Positions 7,812 through 14,872 of a stretch of 27,932 bases of DNA are shown here, one piece after another. The stretch comes from CAYJIL01 sp964370235 (GTDB lineage: Bacteria; Bacteroidota; Bacteroidia; Bacteroidales; Rikenellaceae). Every line of letters begins with the position of its first letter. Position 1 is the first letter of the stretch. The notes under the pieces were generated by a model that saw nothing but the letters and a program-made list of their open reading frames with translations, did no database searches and was not told the DNA's origin. The stretch lies in contig CAYJIL010000021.1 in the NCBI GenBank assembly GCA_964370235.1, forward strand, positions 1-27,932. Reading direction: 5' to 3'. A program made the position numbers and the translations under genes.

Positions 7812-7915
7812 CGTTTTTTGCGGATATATAACTCTGCGCATGATAAGTCGTTGTTTTTCAGTGAATTACAAATACTTAAATTGTGTTAGAGCGATGTATA
7901 TCCCTACTAAAAACG
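7812..7915 (+). promoter_or_regulatory. Foldable 5' leader of rplC mRNA
   Basis: Three stacked helices separated by internal loops. CGTTTTT (7812-7818) pairs with AAAAACG (7909-7915), GGATATA (7822-7828) with TATATCC (7897-7903), and CTCT (7832-7835) with AGAG (7888-7891). The outer helix begins at the predicted transcription start. The enclosed 50 bases could hold further hairpins. In E. coli the S10 leader is bound by L4; a similar role here is inference, since this fold is not the E. coli one. Confidence 0.5.
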
Positions 7916-7963
7916 TTATTTATACATATTATAAACAATTTTTTTAAACAAACTGAACAGAAA

Positions 7964-8581
7964 ATGTCAGGATTAATTGGAAAAAAAATCGGAATGACTT
8001 CCGTTTTCAGTGCCGAGGGTAAGAATATACCATGCACTGTTATCGAAGCTGGTCCATGTGTTGTTACGCAACTGCGTACTCCTGAGAAAGATGGCTACTC
8101 AGCAGTGCAGCTTGCCTATGACGAAAAAAAGGAGAAAAACACCAGCAAGAGTCTGCTAGGTCACTTTGCCCTAGCTCAGACTACTCCAAAGCGCAAGCTT
8201 GCGGAGTTCAAATCATTTGAGAACGAGCTTTCTCTAGGCGACACCGTTACTGTTGACCTATTTGTAGAAGGCGACTGGGTTGATGTTACTGGCGTTTCAA
8301 AGGGTAAAGGTTTCCAAGGTGTTGTTAAGCGTCACGGCTTTGCCGGTGTGGGTGGTCAAACTCACGGTCAGCATAACCGTCTACGTGCGCCAGGTTCACT
8401 AGGTGCTTCATCTTACCCTTCACGTGTATTCAAAGGAAAGAGACTTCCTGGACGTACAGGTGGCGAGCAAGTAAAGGTACTTAACCTTAAAGTTCTTAAA
8501 GTAATTCCTGAGAACAACCTAATCCTTGTGAAAGGTTCAATTCCAGGTGCAAAAGGTTCTTACTTAATAATCGAAAACTAG
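7964..8581 (+). CDS. rplC: 50S ribosomal protein L3
   Basis: A 205-residue large-subunit assembly protein whose loop reaches the peptidyl-transferase centre. It begins MSGLIGKKIGMTSVF, the conserved L3 start, which fixes ATG 7964; the open frame continues upstream into the leader but lacks L3 similarity. The central loop contains VGGQTHGQHNRLRAPGSLG, including the Gln region methylated in E. coli, then KGKRLPGRTGGEQV. It is the first gene of the 29-gene unit. Its TAG stop is followed after two bases by the rplD ATG. Confidence 0.97.
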   Translation: MSGLIGKKIGMTSVFSAEGKNIPCTVIEAGPCVVTQLRTPEKDGYSAVQLAYDEKKEKNTSKSLLGHFALAQTTPKRKLAEFKSFENELSLGDTVTVDLFVEGDWVDVTGVSKGKGFQGVVKRHGFAGVGGQTHGQHNRLRAPGSLGASSYPSRVFKGKRLPGRTGGEQVKVLNLKVLKVIPENNLILVKGSIPGAKGSYLIIEN

Positions 8582-8583
8582 TG

Positions 8584-9216
8584 ATGGAATTATCAGTATT
8601 TAACACAAACGGTAAAGAGACAGGGAAGAAGGTTCTTCTAGACGACGCTATTTTCGGTATAGAACCTAATGATCACTCTATCTATCTAGATGTTAAGCAA
8701 TATCTAGCTAATCAGCGTCAAGGTACACACAAAGCAAAGCAGCGTAACGAAGTTGCTGGTTCTACAAGAAAGCTTAAGAAGCAAAAAGGTACAGGTGGTG
8801 CACGTTGTGGTAGCATCAAGAGCCCTCTATTTGTTGGTGGTGGTCGTGTATTCGGTCCAGTTCCAAGAGATTACAGCTTCAAGCTAAACAAGAAGCTTAA
8901 GCAACTAGCTCGTAAAAGCGCGCTTTCATATAAAGCTCAGAGCGAGGCAATCATGGTTGTAGAGGATTTCTCATTCGAGGCGCCTAAAACTAAGGAGTTT
9001 ATCTCTTTGGCTACAAACCTTAGCCTTAACGACAAGAAGTTTATGCTAGTGTTGCCATCAGCAGACAAGAACATCGTTCTTTCGGCTCGTAACCTACAAA
9101 ACGTAAACGTTGTTATCGCTTCTAATCTTAACACATACGATATCATGAACGCATCTAAGATGCTAGTAGTTGAGAGCGGTGTTGAGGCAATCAACCAAAT
9201 GTTCAACAAAGCGTAA
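8584..9216 (+). CDS. rplD: 50S ribosomal protein L4
   Basis: A 210-residue protein lining the exit tunnel; in E. coli it also represses the S10 operon. The tunnel-loop region KQKGTGGARCGSIKSPLFVGGGRVFGP (about residues 67-93) is clear, with the Lys/Arg/Gly-rich segment that contacts macrolides in other species. The C-terminal half, FISLATNLSLNDKK to the end, matches the globular domain. The start is ATG 8584; the GTG at 8581 overlaps the rplC stop and is less likely. Of its 20 leucines, 9 are CTA, 8 CTT, 2 TTG and 1 TTA. Confidence 0.96.
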   Translation: MELSVFNTNGKETGKKVLLDDAIFGIEPNDHSIYLDVKQYLANQRQGTHKAKQRNEVAGSTRKLKKQKGTGGARCGSIKSPLFVGGGRVFGPVPRDYSFKLNKKLKQLARKSALSYKAQSEAIMVVEDFSFEAPKTKEFISLATNLSLNDKKFMLVLPSADKNIVLSARNLQNVNVVIASNLNTYDIMNASKMLVVESGVEAINQMFNKA

Positions 9217-9227
9217 AGAAGAGGAAG

Positions 9228-9518
9228 ATGGAAATATTAAAAAAGCCTATTCTAACTGAAAAGATGACGCTTCTGGGCGAGAAGTTGAATCGTTACGGAT
9301 TCATAGTGGACCGTAAGGCAAATAAATTGCAAATTAAGCAAGCCGTAGAACAAATGTATAACGTAGTTGTTACCGATGTAAACACCATTAATCACAAGGG
9401 CAAAAAGAAGAGCCGCTTTACAAAGGCTGGTCTAGTTGTTGGTCGTACTAACATGGTGAAGAAGGCGTATATAACCCTTAAAGAAGGTGACAAGATAGAT
9501 TTTTACAGTAATATCTAG
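9228..9518 (+). CDS. rplW: 50S ribosomal protein L23
   Basis: A 96-residue protein at the tunnel exit that forms the docking site for trigger factor and SRP. It shows ILKKPILTEKMTLL at the start and the family core YGFIVDRKANKLQIKQAVEQMYNVVVTDVNT. The loop with KGKKKSRFTKAGLVVGRTN is basic and contacts 23S rRNA. It follows rplD by 11 bases and precedes rplB by 5. Trigger factor (tig), its binding partner, is encoded about 8 kb upstream. Confidence 0.96.
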   Translation: MEILKKPILTEKMTLLGEKLNRYGFIVDRKANKLQIKQAVEQMYNVVVTDVNTINHKGKKKSRFTKAGLVVGRTNMVKKAYITLKEGDKIDFYSNI

Positions 9519-9523
9519 AGGTA

Positions 9524-10348
9524 ATGGCAGTTAAAAAGTTTAGACCAATCACACCTGGTCAGAGACATAAAGTTATAGGTACATTCGATGATATCACATC
9601 GTCAAAACCTGAAAAATCGTTGATCCGTCCTCTTAAGAGTTCAGGCGGCCGTAACAACACCGGTAAGATGACAGTTCGTTATATCGGTGGTGGACATAAG
9701 CGTAGATACCGTTTGATCGACTTCAAGAGAGACAAGGATACCGTTGTTGCAACAGTATCTACTATCGAGTACGATCCAAACCGTTCAGCACGTATCGCTC
9801 TTGTAACTTACGCAGATGGCGAGAAGCGTTACATTGTTGCTCCAAACGGTCTTAAAGTAGGTCAGAAAATCGAGAGTGGCGCTGGTGTTGCACCAGAACT
9901 TGGTAATACCCTATTTTTATCTGAGATACCACTAGGTACAACAATTCACAATATTGAGTTGTACCCAGGTCAAGGAGCCGTTATGGCACGTAGTGCTGGT
10001 TCTTATGCTCAGCTATTAGCACGTGAGGGTAAGTATGCTATCATTAAGCTTCCTTCAGGCGAAACTAGAATGGTCCTAACAACATGCCGTGCAACAATCG
10101 GTGCTGTTTCTAATCCGGATCACTTCCTAGAGAGCCACGGTAAAGCTGGTCGTAGACGTTGGTTAGGCCGTCGTCCTCATAACCGAGGCGTATCTATGAA
10201 CCCTGTCGATCACCCAATGGGTGGTGGTGAAGGTCGTTCATCAGGTGGTCACCCACGTTCACGTAAGGGTCTTCTTGCAAAAGGATACAAAACACGCGAT
10301 CCTAAGAAGCAGACTTCTAAGTTTATCGTATCAAAAAGGAAAAAGTAA
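9524..10348 (+). CDS. rplB: 50S ribosomal protein L2
   Basis: A 274-residue protein needed for subunit association and peptidyl-transferase assembly. Recognised by KFRPITPGQR at the start, SSGGRNNTGKMTVRYIGGGHKRRYR near residue 40, and the signature HNRGVSMNPVDHPMGGGEGR in the C-terminal third, with the conserved His of the peptidyl-transferase region. Length and order match the family. It sits 5 bases after rplW; rpsS starts 21 bases downstream. Confidence 0.98.
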   Translation: MAVKKFRPITPGQRHKVIGTFDDITSSKPEKSLIRPLKSSGGRNNTGKMTVRYIGGGHKRRYRLIDFKRDKDTVVATVSTIEYDPNRSARIALVTYADGEKRYIVAPNGLKVGQKIESGAGVAPELGNTLFLSEIPLGTTIHNIELYPGQGAVMARSAGSYAQLLAREGKYAIIKLPSGETRMVLTTCRATIGAVSNPDHFLESHGKAGRRRWLGRRPHNRGVSMNPVDHPMGGGEGRSSGGHPRSRKGLLAKGYKTRDPKKQTSKFIVSKRKK

Positions 10349-10369
10349 ATCACTTAAATTAGTAGCGTA

Positions 10370-10639
10370 ATGAGCCGTTCACTTAAAAAAGGCCCTTTTA
10401 TAGAGCCTAAATTAGAAAGCAGAGTTATTGCCTCTAACGAGTCTGGAAAGAAGGCAGTTATCAAAACATGGTCTCGTGCTAGTATGATTTCACCAGATTT
10501 CGTTGGACATACGATAGCAGTGCATAATGGTAACAAGTTTATCCCAGTCTATGTGACAGAAAACATGGTAGGACACAAATTGGGCGAGTTCGCTCCAACG
10601 CGTACTTTCCGTGGTCATGGTGGTAACAAGAAAAAATAG
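10370..10639 (+). CDS. rpsS: 30S ribosomal protein S19
   Basis: An 89-residue head protein that contacts S13 and the A-site tRNA region. It opens MSRSLKKGPFIEPKL and carries IKTWSRASMISPDFVGHTIAVHNGNKFIPVYVTENMVGHKLGEFAPTRTFRGH, the S19 signature. Normal length. It is preceded by a short A-rich spacer after rplB and followed 25 bases later by rplV. Confidence 0.98.
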   Translation: MSRSLKKGPFIEPKLESRVIASNESGKKAVIKTWSRASMISPDFVGHTIAVHNGNKFIPVYVTENMVGHKLGEFAPTRTFRGHGGNKKK

Positions 10640-10664
10640 TGTAAATAAGAAATCAAGTTAAATA

Positions 10665-11090
10665 ATGGGTAAAAGAAAAAGTATAAGAGCTGAAAGGCTT
10701 AAGGCTGAGAAGAAGCAGAAAGCTATCGCAGAGCTTCGTAACTGCCCTACTTCACCTCGCAAGATGCGCCTTGTAGCTGATATCATCAGAGGTGTAGAGA
10801 TCAATACAGCTTTGGGTATCCTTCGCTTCAGTAAGAAGGAGGCTTCAGTAAGACTTGAAAAACTTTTGCGTTCTGCTATTGCAAACTGGGAAGCGAAGAA
10901 CGAAGGAGTTCGTTTGGAGGAGACCAAACTGTGCGTAAAAGAGATATATGTAGATTGTGGTACAATGCTAAAGCGTATACAGCCAGCCCCACAGGGTCGT
11001 GCTCACAGAATACGTAAGAGATCTAACCATGTAACTATCGTTGTTGATAGAATGGTTGAGAAGTCAGCAGATAACGCTAAAACAGAATAA
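10665..11090 (+). CDS. rplV: 50S ribosomal protein L22
   Basis: A 141-residue exit-tunnel protein, longer than E. coli L22 (110) because of a basic N-terminal extension of about 25 residues (MGKRKSIRAERLKAEKKQK) before the conserved core LRNCPTSPRKMRLVADIIRG. The tunnel beta-hairpin is CGTMLKRIQPAPQGRAHRIRKRSNHVTIVV near the C-terminus. The start at 10665 is an ATG that gives the extension; no ATG nearer the core aligns better. It ends 5 bases before rpsC. Confidence 0.96.
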   Translation: MGKRKSIRAERLKAEKKQKAIAELRNCPTSPRKMRLVADIIRGVEINTALGILRFSKKEASVRLEKLLRSAIANWEAKNEGVRLEETKLCVKEIYVDCGTMLKRIQPAPQGRAHRIRKRSNHVTIVVDRMVEKSADNAKTE

Positions 11091-11095
11091 TTAAG

Positions 11096-11845
11096 ATGGG
11101 ACAAAAAGTAAATCCGATAGCAAACAGGCTTGGTATTATCCGTGGATGGGACTCTTCTTGGTACGGAAATAAGAAGGACTTTTCTTCTAAGCTTATCGAA
11201 GATGCTAAGATACGTCAGTATCTAAATGCCCGTCTTTCTAAGGCTAGCATCTCAAAGATCATTATAGAGAGAACTCTGAAGTTGGTTACAGTAACAATCA
11301 GCACAGCTCGTCCTGGTATCATTATTGGTAAAGGCGGTCAAGAAGTTGATAGACTTAAAGAGGAGCTAAAGAAACTAACTGGTAAAGATGTTCAAATTAA
11401 CATCTTCGAGGTTAAGCGTCCAGAGCTAGATGCAGTAATCGTTGCAAACAACATCGCACGTCAGGTAGAGGGTCGTATCTCTTACCGTAGAGCGATCAAG
11501 AGTGCAATCGCTGCAACAATGCGTATGAACGCTGAAGGTATCAAGGTTCAAATTTCAGGTCGTGTAGGCGGTGCCGAGATGGCACGTAGCGAGACTTACA
11601 AGGATGGTAGAATTCCACTTCACACATTCCGTGCTGATGTAGATTACACACTAGCTGAGGCACTTACTAAGGTAGGTCTTCTTGGTATCAAAGTTTGGAT
11701 CTGTAACGGTGAGGTTTATGGTAAGAGAGATCTATCTCCAATCTCTGGCACAACTGCAGCTGCTGTAGCGGCTAAAGGTAACGGTGCACCAAGAGGTGGT
11801 AAGCCTAAGAAGAACACGAGAAGAAAAAATAGTCAGACTAAATAA
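11096..11845 (+). CDS. rpsC: 30S ribosomal protein S3
   Basis: A 249-residue head protein lining the mRNA entry channel, with helicase function in E. coli. It begins MGQKVNPIANRLGIIRGWDS. The type II KH domain is visible with IIIGKGG at residues 75-81. The C-terminal domain holds GRVGGAEMARSE and GRIPLHTFRADVDYTLAEA. The tail from about residue 220 is low-complexity and rich in Ala, Gly, Lys and Arg, as in many S3 proteins. It is followed by rplP after 11 bases. Confidence 0.98.
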   Translation: MGQKVNPIANRLGIIRGWDSSWYGNKKDFSSKLIEDAKIRQYLNARLSKASISKIIIERTLKLVTVTISTARPGIIIGKGGQEVDRLKEELKKLTGKDVQINIFEVKRPELDAVIVANNIARQVEGRISYRRAIKSAIAATMRMNAEGIKVQISGRVGGAEMARSETYKDGRIPLHTFRADVDYTLAEALTKVGLLGIKVWICNGEVYGKRDLSPISGTTAAAVAAKGNGAPRGGKPKKNTRRKNSQTK

Positions 11846-11856
11846 ACTTTAAGATC

Positions 11857-12285
11857 ATGTTACAGCCAAAAAAGACAAAATTCAGAAGAATGCAGAAAGG
11901 CCGCATGAAAGGTCTGGCTCAGCGTGGTAACCAGCTGGCTTTCGGTTCATTCGGTATTAAAGCACTAGACTCAACATGGATCACAGGTCGTCAGATCGAG
12001 GCAGCTCGTCAGGCAATCGTGCGTCACATGAAGCGTGAGGGTCAAATATGGATTAAGATATTCCCAGATAAGCCTATTACAAAGAAGCCTGCAGAGGTAC
12101 GTATGGGTAAAGGTAAGGGTGCACCAGAGGGCTTTGTTGCTCCGGTAACACCAGGACGTATCCTTATCGAGATAGAGGGAGTACCATTCCACGTAGCTAA
12201 AGAGGCACTACGTCTTGGTGCACAGAAGCTTCCAATAGTAACAAAATTTGTCGTAAGACGCGATTATACAGAAAACTCAATTTAG
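11857..12285 (+). CDS. rplP: 50S ribosomal protein L16
   Basis: A 142-residue protein near the A site. Family blocks are MLQPKKTKFRRMQKGRMKGLA, FGIKALDSTWITGRQIEAARQAIVRHMKR, and the loop VRMGKGKGAPEGFVAPVTPGRI that reaches toward the tRNA. Length is close to the E. coli protein (136). It ends 6 bases before rpmC. The start is ATG 11857, following AAGATC. Confidence 0.98.
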   Translation: MLQPKKTKFRRMQKGRMKGLAQRGNQLAFGSFGIKALDSTWITGRQIEAARQAIVRHMKREGQIWIKIFPDKPITKKPAEVRMGKGKGAPEGFVAPVTPGRILIEIEGVPFHVAKEALRLGAQKLPIVTKFVVRRDYTENSI

Positions 12286-12291
12286 CAGATC

Positions 12292-12480
12292 ATGAAAACA
12301 TCAGAAATAAGAGAACTATCAGTTCAAGACCTTATGGAGAGGATTGATGCTGAAAAGAGCCGTTTAACTTCGTTGAAGATAAATCATGCTGTTTCTCCAG
12401 TGGAGAATCCATCTATTATTAATAAAACTCGCAAGGATATCGCGCGTATGCAAACTATCCTTAACGAGAAACAAAAATAG
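12292..12480 (+). CDS. rpmC: 50S ribosomal protein L29
   Basis: A 62-residue two-helix protein beside L23 at the tunnel exit. It shows MKTSEIRELSVQDLMERIDAEKSRLTSLKINHAVSPVENPSIINKTRKDIARMQTIL, with the L29 pattern of an acidic first helix, a turn containing ENP, and a basic IxKTRKDIARMxTIL helix. Size and place between rplP and rpsQ confirm it. Confidence 0.96.
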   Translation: MKTSEIRELSVQDLMERIDAEKSRLTSLKINHAVSPVENPSIINKTRKDIARMQTILNEKQK

Positions 12481-12493
12481 TCACGTATAGATC

Positions 12494-12748
12494 ATGGAAA
12501 GAAATCTAAGAAAAGAAAGAATCGGCGTGGTTGTCAGCAATAAGATGGAGTGCTCTATCGTAGTTGCAGTTAAGAGAAAGGTTAAGCATCCGATATATGG
12601 TAAGTTTGTAAACAAAACTACCAAGTTTGTCGCACATGATGAGAAGAACGAGTGCCTAGAGGGCGATACAGTTAAGATCATGGAGACAAGACCTCTCAGC
12701 AAGACAAAACGTTGGAGATTAGTTGAAATAATTGAAAGAGCGAAATAG
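12494..12748 (+). CDS. rpsQ: 30S ribosomal protein S17
   Basis: An 84-residue OB-fold protein of the 30S body. It reads MERNLRKERIGVVVSNKMECSIVVAV, then KHPIYGKFVNKTTKFVAHDE, GDTVKIMETRPLSKTKRWRLVEIIE, which are the S17 hallmarks. It starts 13 bases after rpmC and ends two bases before rplN. Confidence 0.97.
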   Translation: MERNLRKERIGVVVSNKMECSIVVAVKRKVKHPIYGKFVNKTTKFVAHDEKNECLEGDTVKIMETRPLSKTKRWRLVEIIERAK

Positions 12749-12750
12749 TC

Positions 12751-13116
12751 ATGATACAACAAGAAAGTAGACTAAGAGTAGCCGACAATAGCGGTGCAAA
12801 GGAGGTTCTTTGTATTCGTGTTTTGGGCGGTACAAAGAAACGCTACGCCTCGATAGGCGATAGAATCGTAGTTACAGTTAAGAGCGCAAGCCCTTCAGGT
12901 GACGTAAAAAAAGGTACTGTTTCTAAGGCGGTAGTTGTTAGAACAAGCAAAGAGGTTCGTCGTCCAGATGGCTCTTACATTCGTTTTGATGACAACGCAG
13001 TAGTTCTTCTAAACGGACAAGGTGAGATCCGTGGTACACGTATCTTTGGTCCAGTAGCAAGAGAGCTTCGTGACTCGCACATGAAAATCATTTCACTTGC
13101 ACCTGAGGTGTTGTAA
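12751..13116 (+). CDS. rplN: 50S ribosomal protein L14
   Basis: A 121-residue protein of the subunit interface that also binds the silencing factor RsfS in other bacteria. It starts MIQQESRLRVADNSGAKEVLCIRVLGG and contains VVVRTSKEVRRPDGSYIRFDDNAVVLLNGQGEIRGTRIFGPVARELR, all highly conserved. Length is usual. Two bases separate it from rpsQ, so the pair is translationally close. Confidence 0.98.
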   Translation: MIQQESRLRVADNSGAKEVLCIRVLGGTKKRYASIGDRIVVTVKSASPSGDVKKGTVSKAVVVRTSKEVRRPDGSYIRFDDNAVVLLNGQGEIRGTRIFGPVARELRDSHMKIISLAPEVL

Positions 13117-13135
13117 TCAATAAAAACTATTTAAG

Positions 13136-13456
13136 ATGTCTAAATTACATATTAAAACAGGGGACGTTGTTTACGTTAACTCAGGTAATAGCCGTGGCCA
13201 ACAAGGCAAGGTACTAGAAGTACTTGTTGAGAAGCAGAGAGCTATTGTAGAGGGAGTGAACATGGTTAGCAAGCACACAAAGCCAAATGCTAAAAACCCT
13301 CAAGGTGGTATCGTAAAACAAGAGGCTGCCATTCATATTTCAAATTTGCAGGTTGTTGATCCATCAACAGGAAAAGCAACTCGTATCGGTCGTAAGTTGA
13401 ACGATGCAGGCAAATTAGTTCGTTACTCTAAAAAATCAGGGGAGGAGATTAAGTAA
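13136..13456 (+). CDS. rplX: 50S ribosomal protein L24
   Basis: A 106-residue KOW-domain protein that starts 50S assembly. The KOW motif is KTGDVVYVNSGNSRGQQGKVLEV, followed by VEGVNMVSKHTKPNAKNPQGGIVKQEAAIHISNLQVVDPSTGKATRI. Its stop codon overlaps the rplE start (TAATG). The last codons (SGEEIK) contain GGGGAGGAG about 8 bases upstream of that start, which looks like a Shine-Dalgarno sequence but is explained by coding. Confidence 0.97.
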   Translation: MSKLHIKTGDVVYVNSGNSRGQQGKVLEVLVEKQRAIVEGVNMVSKHTKPNAKNPQGGIVKQEAAIHISNLQVVDPSTGKATRIGRKLNDAGKLVRYSKKSGEEIK

Positions 13457-14010
13457 TGGAATACACACCTTCGTTAAAAACTAAATATAAGGAGGAGATT
13501 GTTCCTGCCTTGATGAAGCAGTTCGGATATAAGAATATCATGCAGGTGCCAGTTCTAGAGAAGATTGTACTAAATCAAGGTCTAGGTCAGGCAGTAGCTG
13601 ATAAAAAACTTATAGAAATTGCACAAGAGGAGTTGAGTATTATTTCGGGTCAGAAAGCAGTGCTAACTCGCTCTAAGAAAGACATTTCGAACTTTAAACT
13701 ACGTAAGGGTATGCCTATTGGTGTACGTGTTACGCTAAGAAAAGATCGCATGTATGAGTTCTTAGAACGATTAATTTGTATATCTTTGCCACGTGTTCGT
13801 GACTTTAAGGGTATTAATGACAAGTTCGATGGCCAAGGAAATTACACTTTGGGTATCCAAGAGCAGATCATTTTCCCTGAGATTAACATCGACAAGATCG
13901 CTAAGATCCTAGGTGTTGAGATCTCGTTTGTGACAAGTGCAACAAATGACGAGGAGGCACATGCGCTACTTACTGCGTTTGGTCTACCATTTAAGAACAA
14001 CAAAAAATAA
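13456..14010 (+). CDS. rplE: 50S ribosomal protein L5
   Basis: A 184-residue 5S rRNA-binding protein of the central protuberance. It has MQVPVLEKIVLNQGLGQAVADKK, the core LTRSKKDISNFKLRKGMPIGVRVTLRKDRMYEFLERLICISLPRVRDFKGI and FDGQGNYTLGIQEQIIFPEI near the C-terminus. It overlaps rplX by one base, so the two are probably coupled. In E. coli S8 acts at this junction to repress the spc genes; I do not see a large hairpin here. Confidence 0.98.
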   Translation: MEYTPSLKTKYKEEIVPALMKQFGYKNIMQVPVLEKIVLNQGLGQAVADKKLIEIAQEELSIISGQKAVLTRSKKDISNFKLRKGMPIGVRVTLRKDRMYEFLERLICISLPRVRDFKGINDKFDGQGNYTLGIQEQIIFPEINIDKIAKILGVEISFVTSATNDEEAHALLTAFGLPFKNNKK

Positions 14011-14020
14011 TAAGTAGACC

Positions 14021-14290
14021 ATGGCAAAAGAGTCAATGAAAGCACGCGAAGCGCGTCGCCAGAAATTGGTTGACCGTTACGCAGAGAAGCGCGCAGCTCT
14101 AAAAGAGGCTGGTGACTTTGTAGGTTTGAGCAAGCTACCTCGTAACTCTAATCCTATCCGTCTGCACAATCGTTGCAAACTGACAGGAAGACCAAAGGGT
14201 TATATGAGAATGTTTGGCGTCAGCCGTATTCAATTCCGTGAGATGGCTTCAAACGGTCTTATTCCTGGAGTTAAGAAGGCTAGCTGGTAG
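14021..14290 (+). CDS. rpsN: 30S ribosomal protein S14, zinc-free form
   Basis: An 89-residue S14 of the long type. It contains KLPRNSNPIRLHNRCKLTGRPKGYMRMFGVSRIQFREMASNGLIPGVKKASW, the S14 C-terminal signature. Only one Cys is present and there are no CxxC pairs, so it is the C-minus form that does not bind zinc. The N-terminal 40 residues are helical and basic. It ends 129 bases before rpsH, the largest gap inside the operon, and that gap holds two hairpins. Confidence 0.97.
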   Translation: MAKESMKAREARRQKLVDRYAEKRAALKEAGDFVGLSKLPRNSNPIRLHNRCKLTGRPKGYMRMFGVSRIQFREMASNGLIPGVKKASW

Positions 14291-14347
14291 TTTGTCTTTG
14301 AAGCTCTATAAAAGAAGCTAAAATAGTGTCGAAAGGCGCAAATATAA

Positions 14348-14416
14348 GATGTTCCATTAAGGCCTTGGTGTAACCAAGGTCTTAGTGGCATCATAATTTA
14401 AATAAATTATTTTTTT
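14348..14416 (+). promoter_or_regulatory. Tandem hairpins between rpsN and rpsH
   Basis: The first hairpin pairs GATG (14348-14351), CCAT (14354-14357) and TAAGGCCTTGG (14358-14368) with CCAAGGTCTTA (14374-14384), GTGG and CATC (14385-14392). It has a TT bulge and a 5-base loop: about 19 pairs, two of them G-U. Directly after it ATAATTT (14393-14399) pairs with AAATTAT (14404-14410), and this second stem runs into seven T. It could be an attenuator, a protein-binding site or a processing site; rpsH encodes S8, the spc-operon repressor in E. coli. Confidence 0.55.
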
Positions 14417-14419
14417 AAA

Positions 14420-14818
14420 ATGACTGATCCTATTGCAGATCTTCTAACGCGGATTAGAAATGCTGTGAAAGCCAACCACAAGGTGGTTGTAGCTCCCAGC
14501 TCAAAAATTAAGAAAGAGATAGTTCGTATCCTACACGAGCAAGGTTATATCTTGGCTTACAAGATTGACCAAGACGAGCGTGGACACGAGGTTATCAAGA
14601 TTGCACTAAAGTACCATCCGCAAACTAAGGTGCCAGCAATCAAAAATCTAAAGCGTGTAAGCCGTCCGGGTCTTCGCAGATATGCTTCTGTTGAGACTAT
14701 GCCACGTGTACTTAACGGTCTTGGTATTGCTATCCTTTCTACAAACAAGGGTGTAATCACAAACAAGGCTGCTAGAGTTGCAAACGTTGGTGGTGAGGTA
14801 TTATGTTACATCTATTAA
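14420..14818 (+). CDS. rpsH: 30S ribosomal protein S8
   Basis: A 132-residue central-domain protein. It starts MTDPIADLLTRIRNAVKANHKVV and ends with the signature LNGLGIAILSTNKGVITNKAARVANVGGEVLCYIY, where the STNKG loop binds helix 21 of 16S rRNA. Length matches the family. In E. coli S8 represses the spc operon by binding its mRNA. Here the gene is bracketed by hairpins upstream (14348-14416) and downstream (overlapping its own stop codon). Confidence 0.98.
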   Translation: MTDPIADLLTRIRNAVKANHKVVVAPSSKIKKEIVRILHEQGYILAYKIDQDERGHEVIKIALKYHPQTKVPAIKNLKRVSRPGLRRYASVETMPRVLNGLGIAILSTNKGVITNKAARVANVGGEVLCYIY

Positions 14819-14845
14819 TAGAGTTGATCTATTAATAGACGTTTT
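14810..14845 (+). repeat. Duplicated palindrome over the rpsH stop codon
   Basis: ATCTATTAATAGA occurs twice, at 14810-14822 and 14827-14839. The first copy contains the last codons and TAA stop of rpsH. The 12-base core TCTATTAATAGA is self-complementary, so the copies can pair with each other across a GTTGA loop. The second is followed by CGTTTTT, giving a terminator-like shape inside the operon. Confidence 0.6.
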
Positions 14846-14872
14846 TATTAACTTTTATTTGAAAAAAGCAAA

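Noticed and set aside
7883..7963. Upstream in-frame extension of rplC
   Set aside because: The frame is open from a TTG at 7883, but the added residues are unlike L3 and lie in the structured leader; the conserved L3 start is ATG 7964.
13442..13455. Strong Shine-Dalgarno-like GGGGAGGAG before rplE
   Set aside because: It encodes the last residues of L24, and other genes in the window use A-rich leaders instead; coincidence of coding is the simpler reading.
13781..13788. TATCTTTG inside rplE as an internal promoter
   Set aside because: It encodes conserved L5 residues and has no TTTG 19 bases upstream, so chance is more likely.
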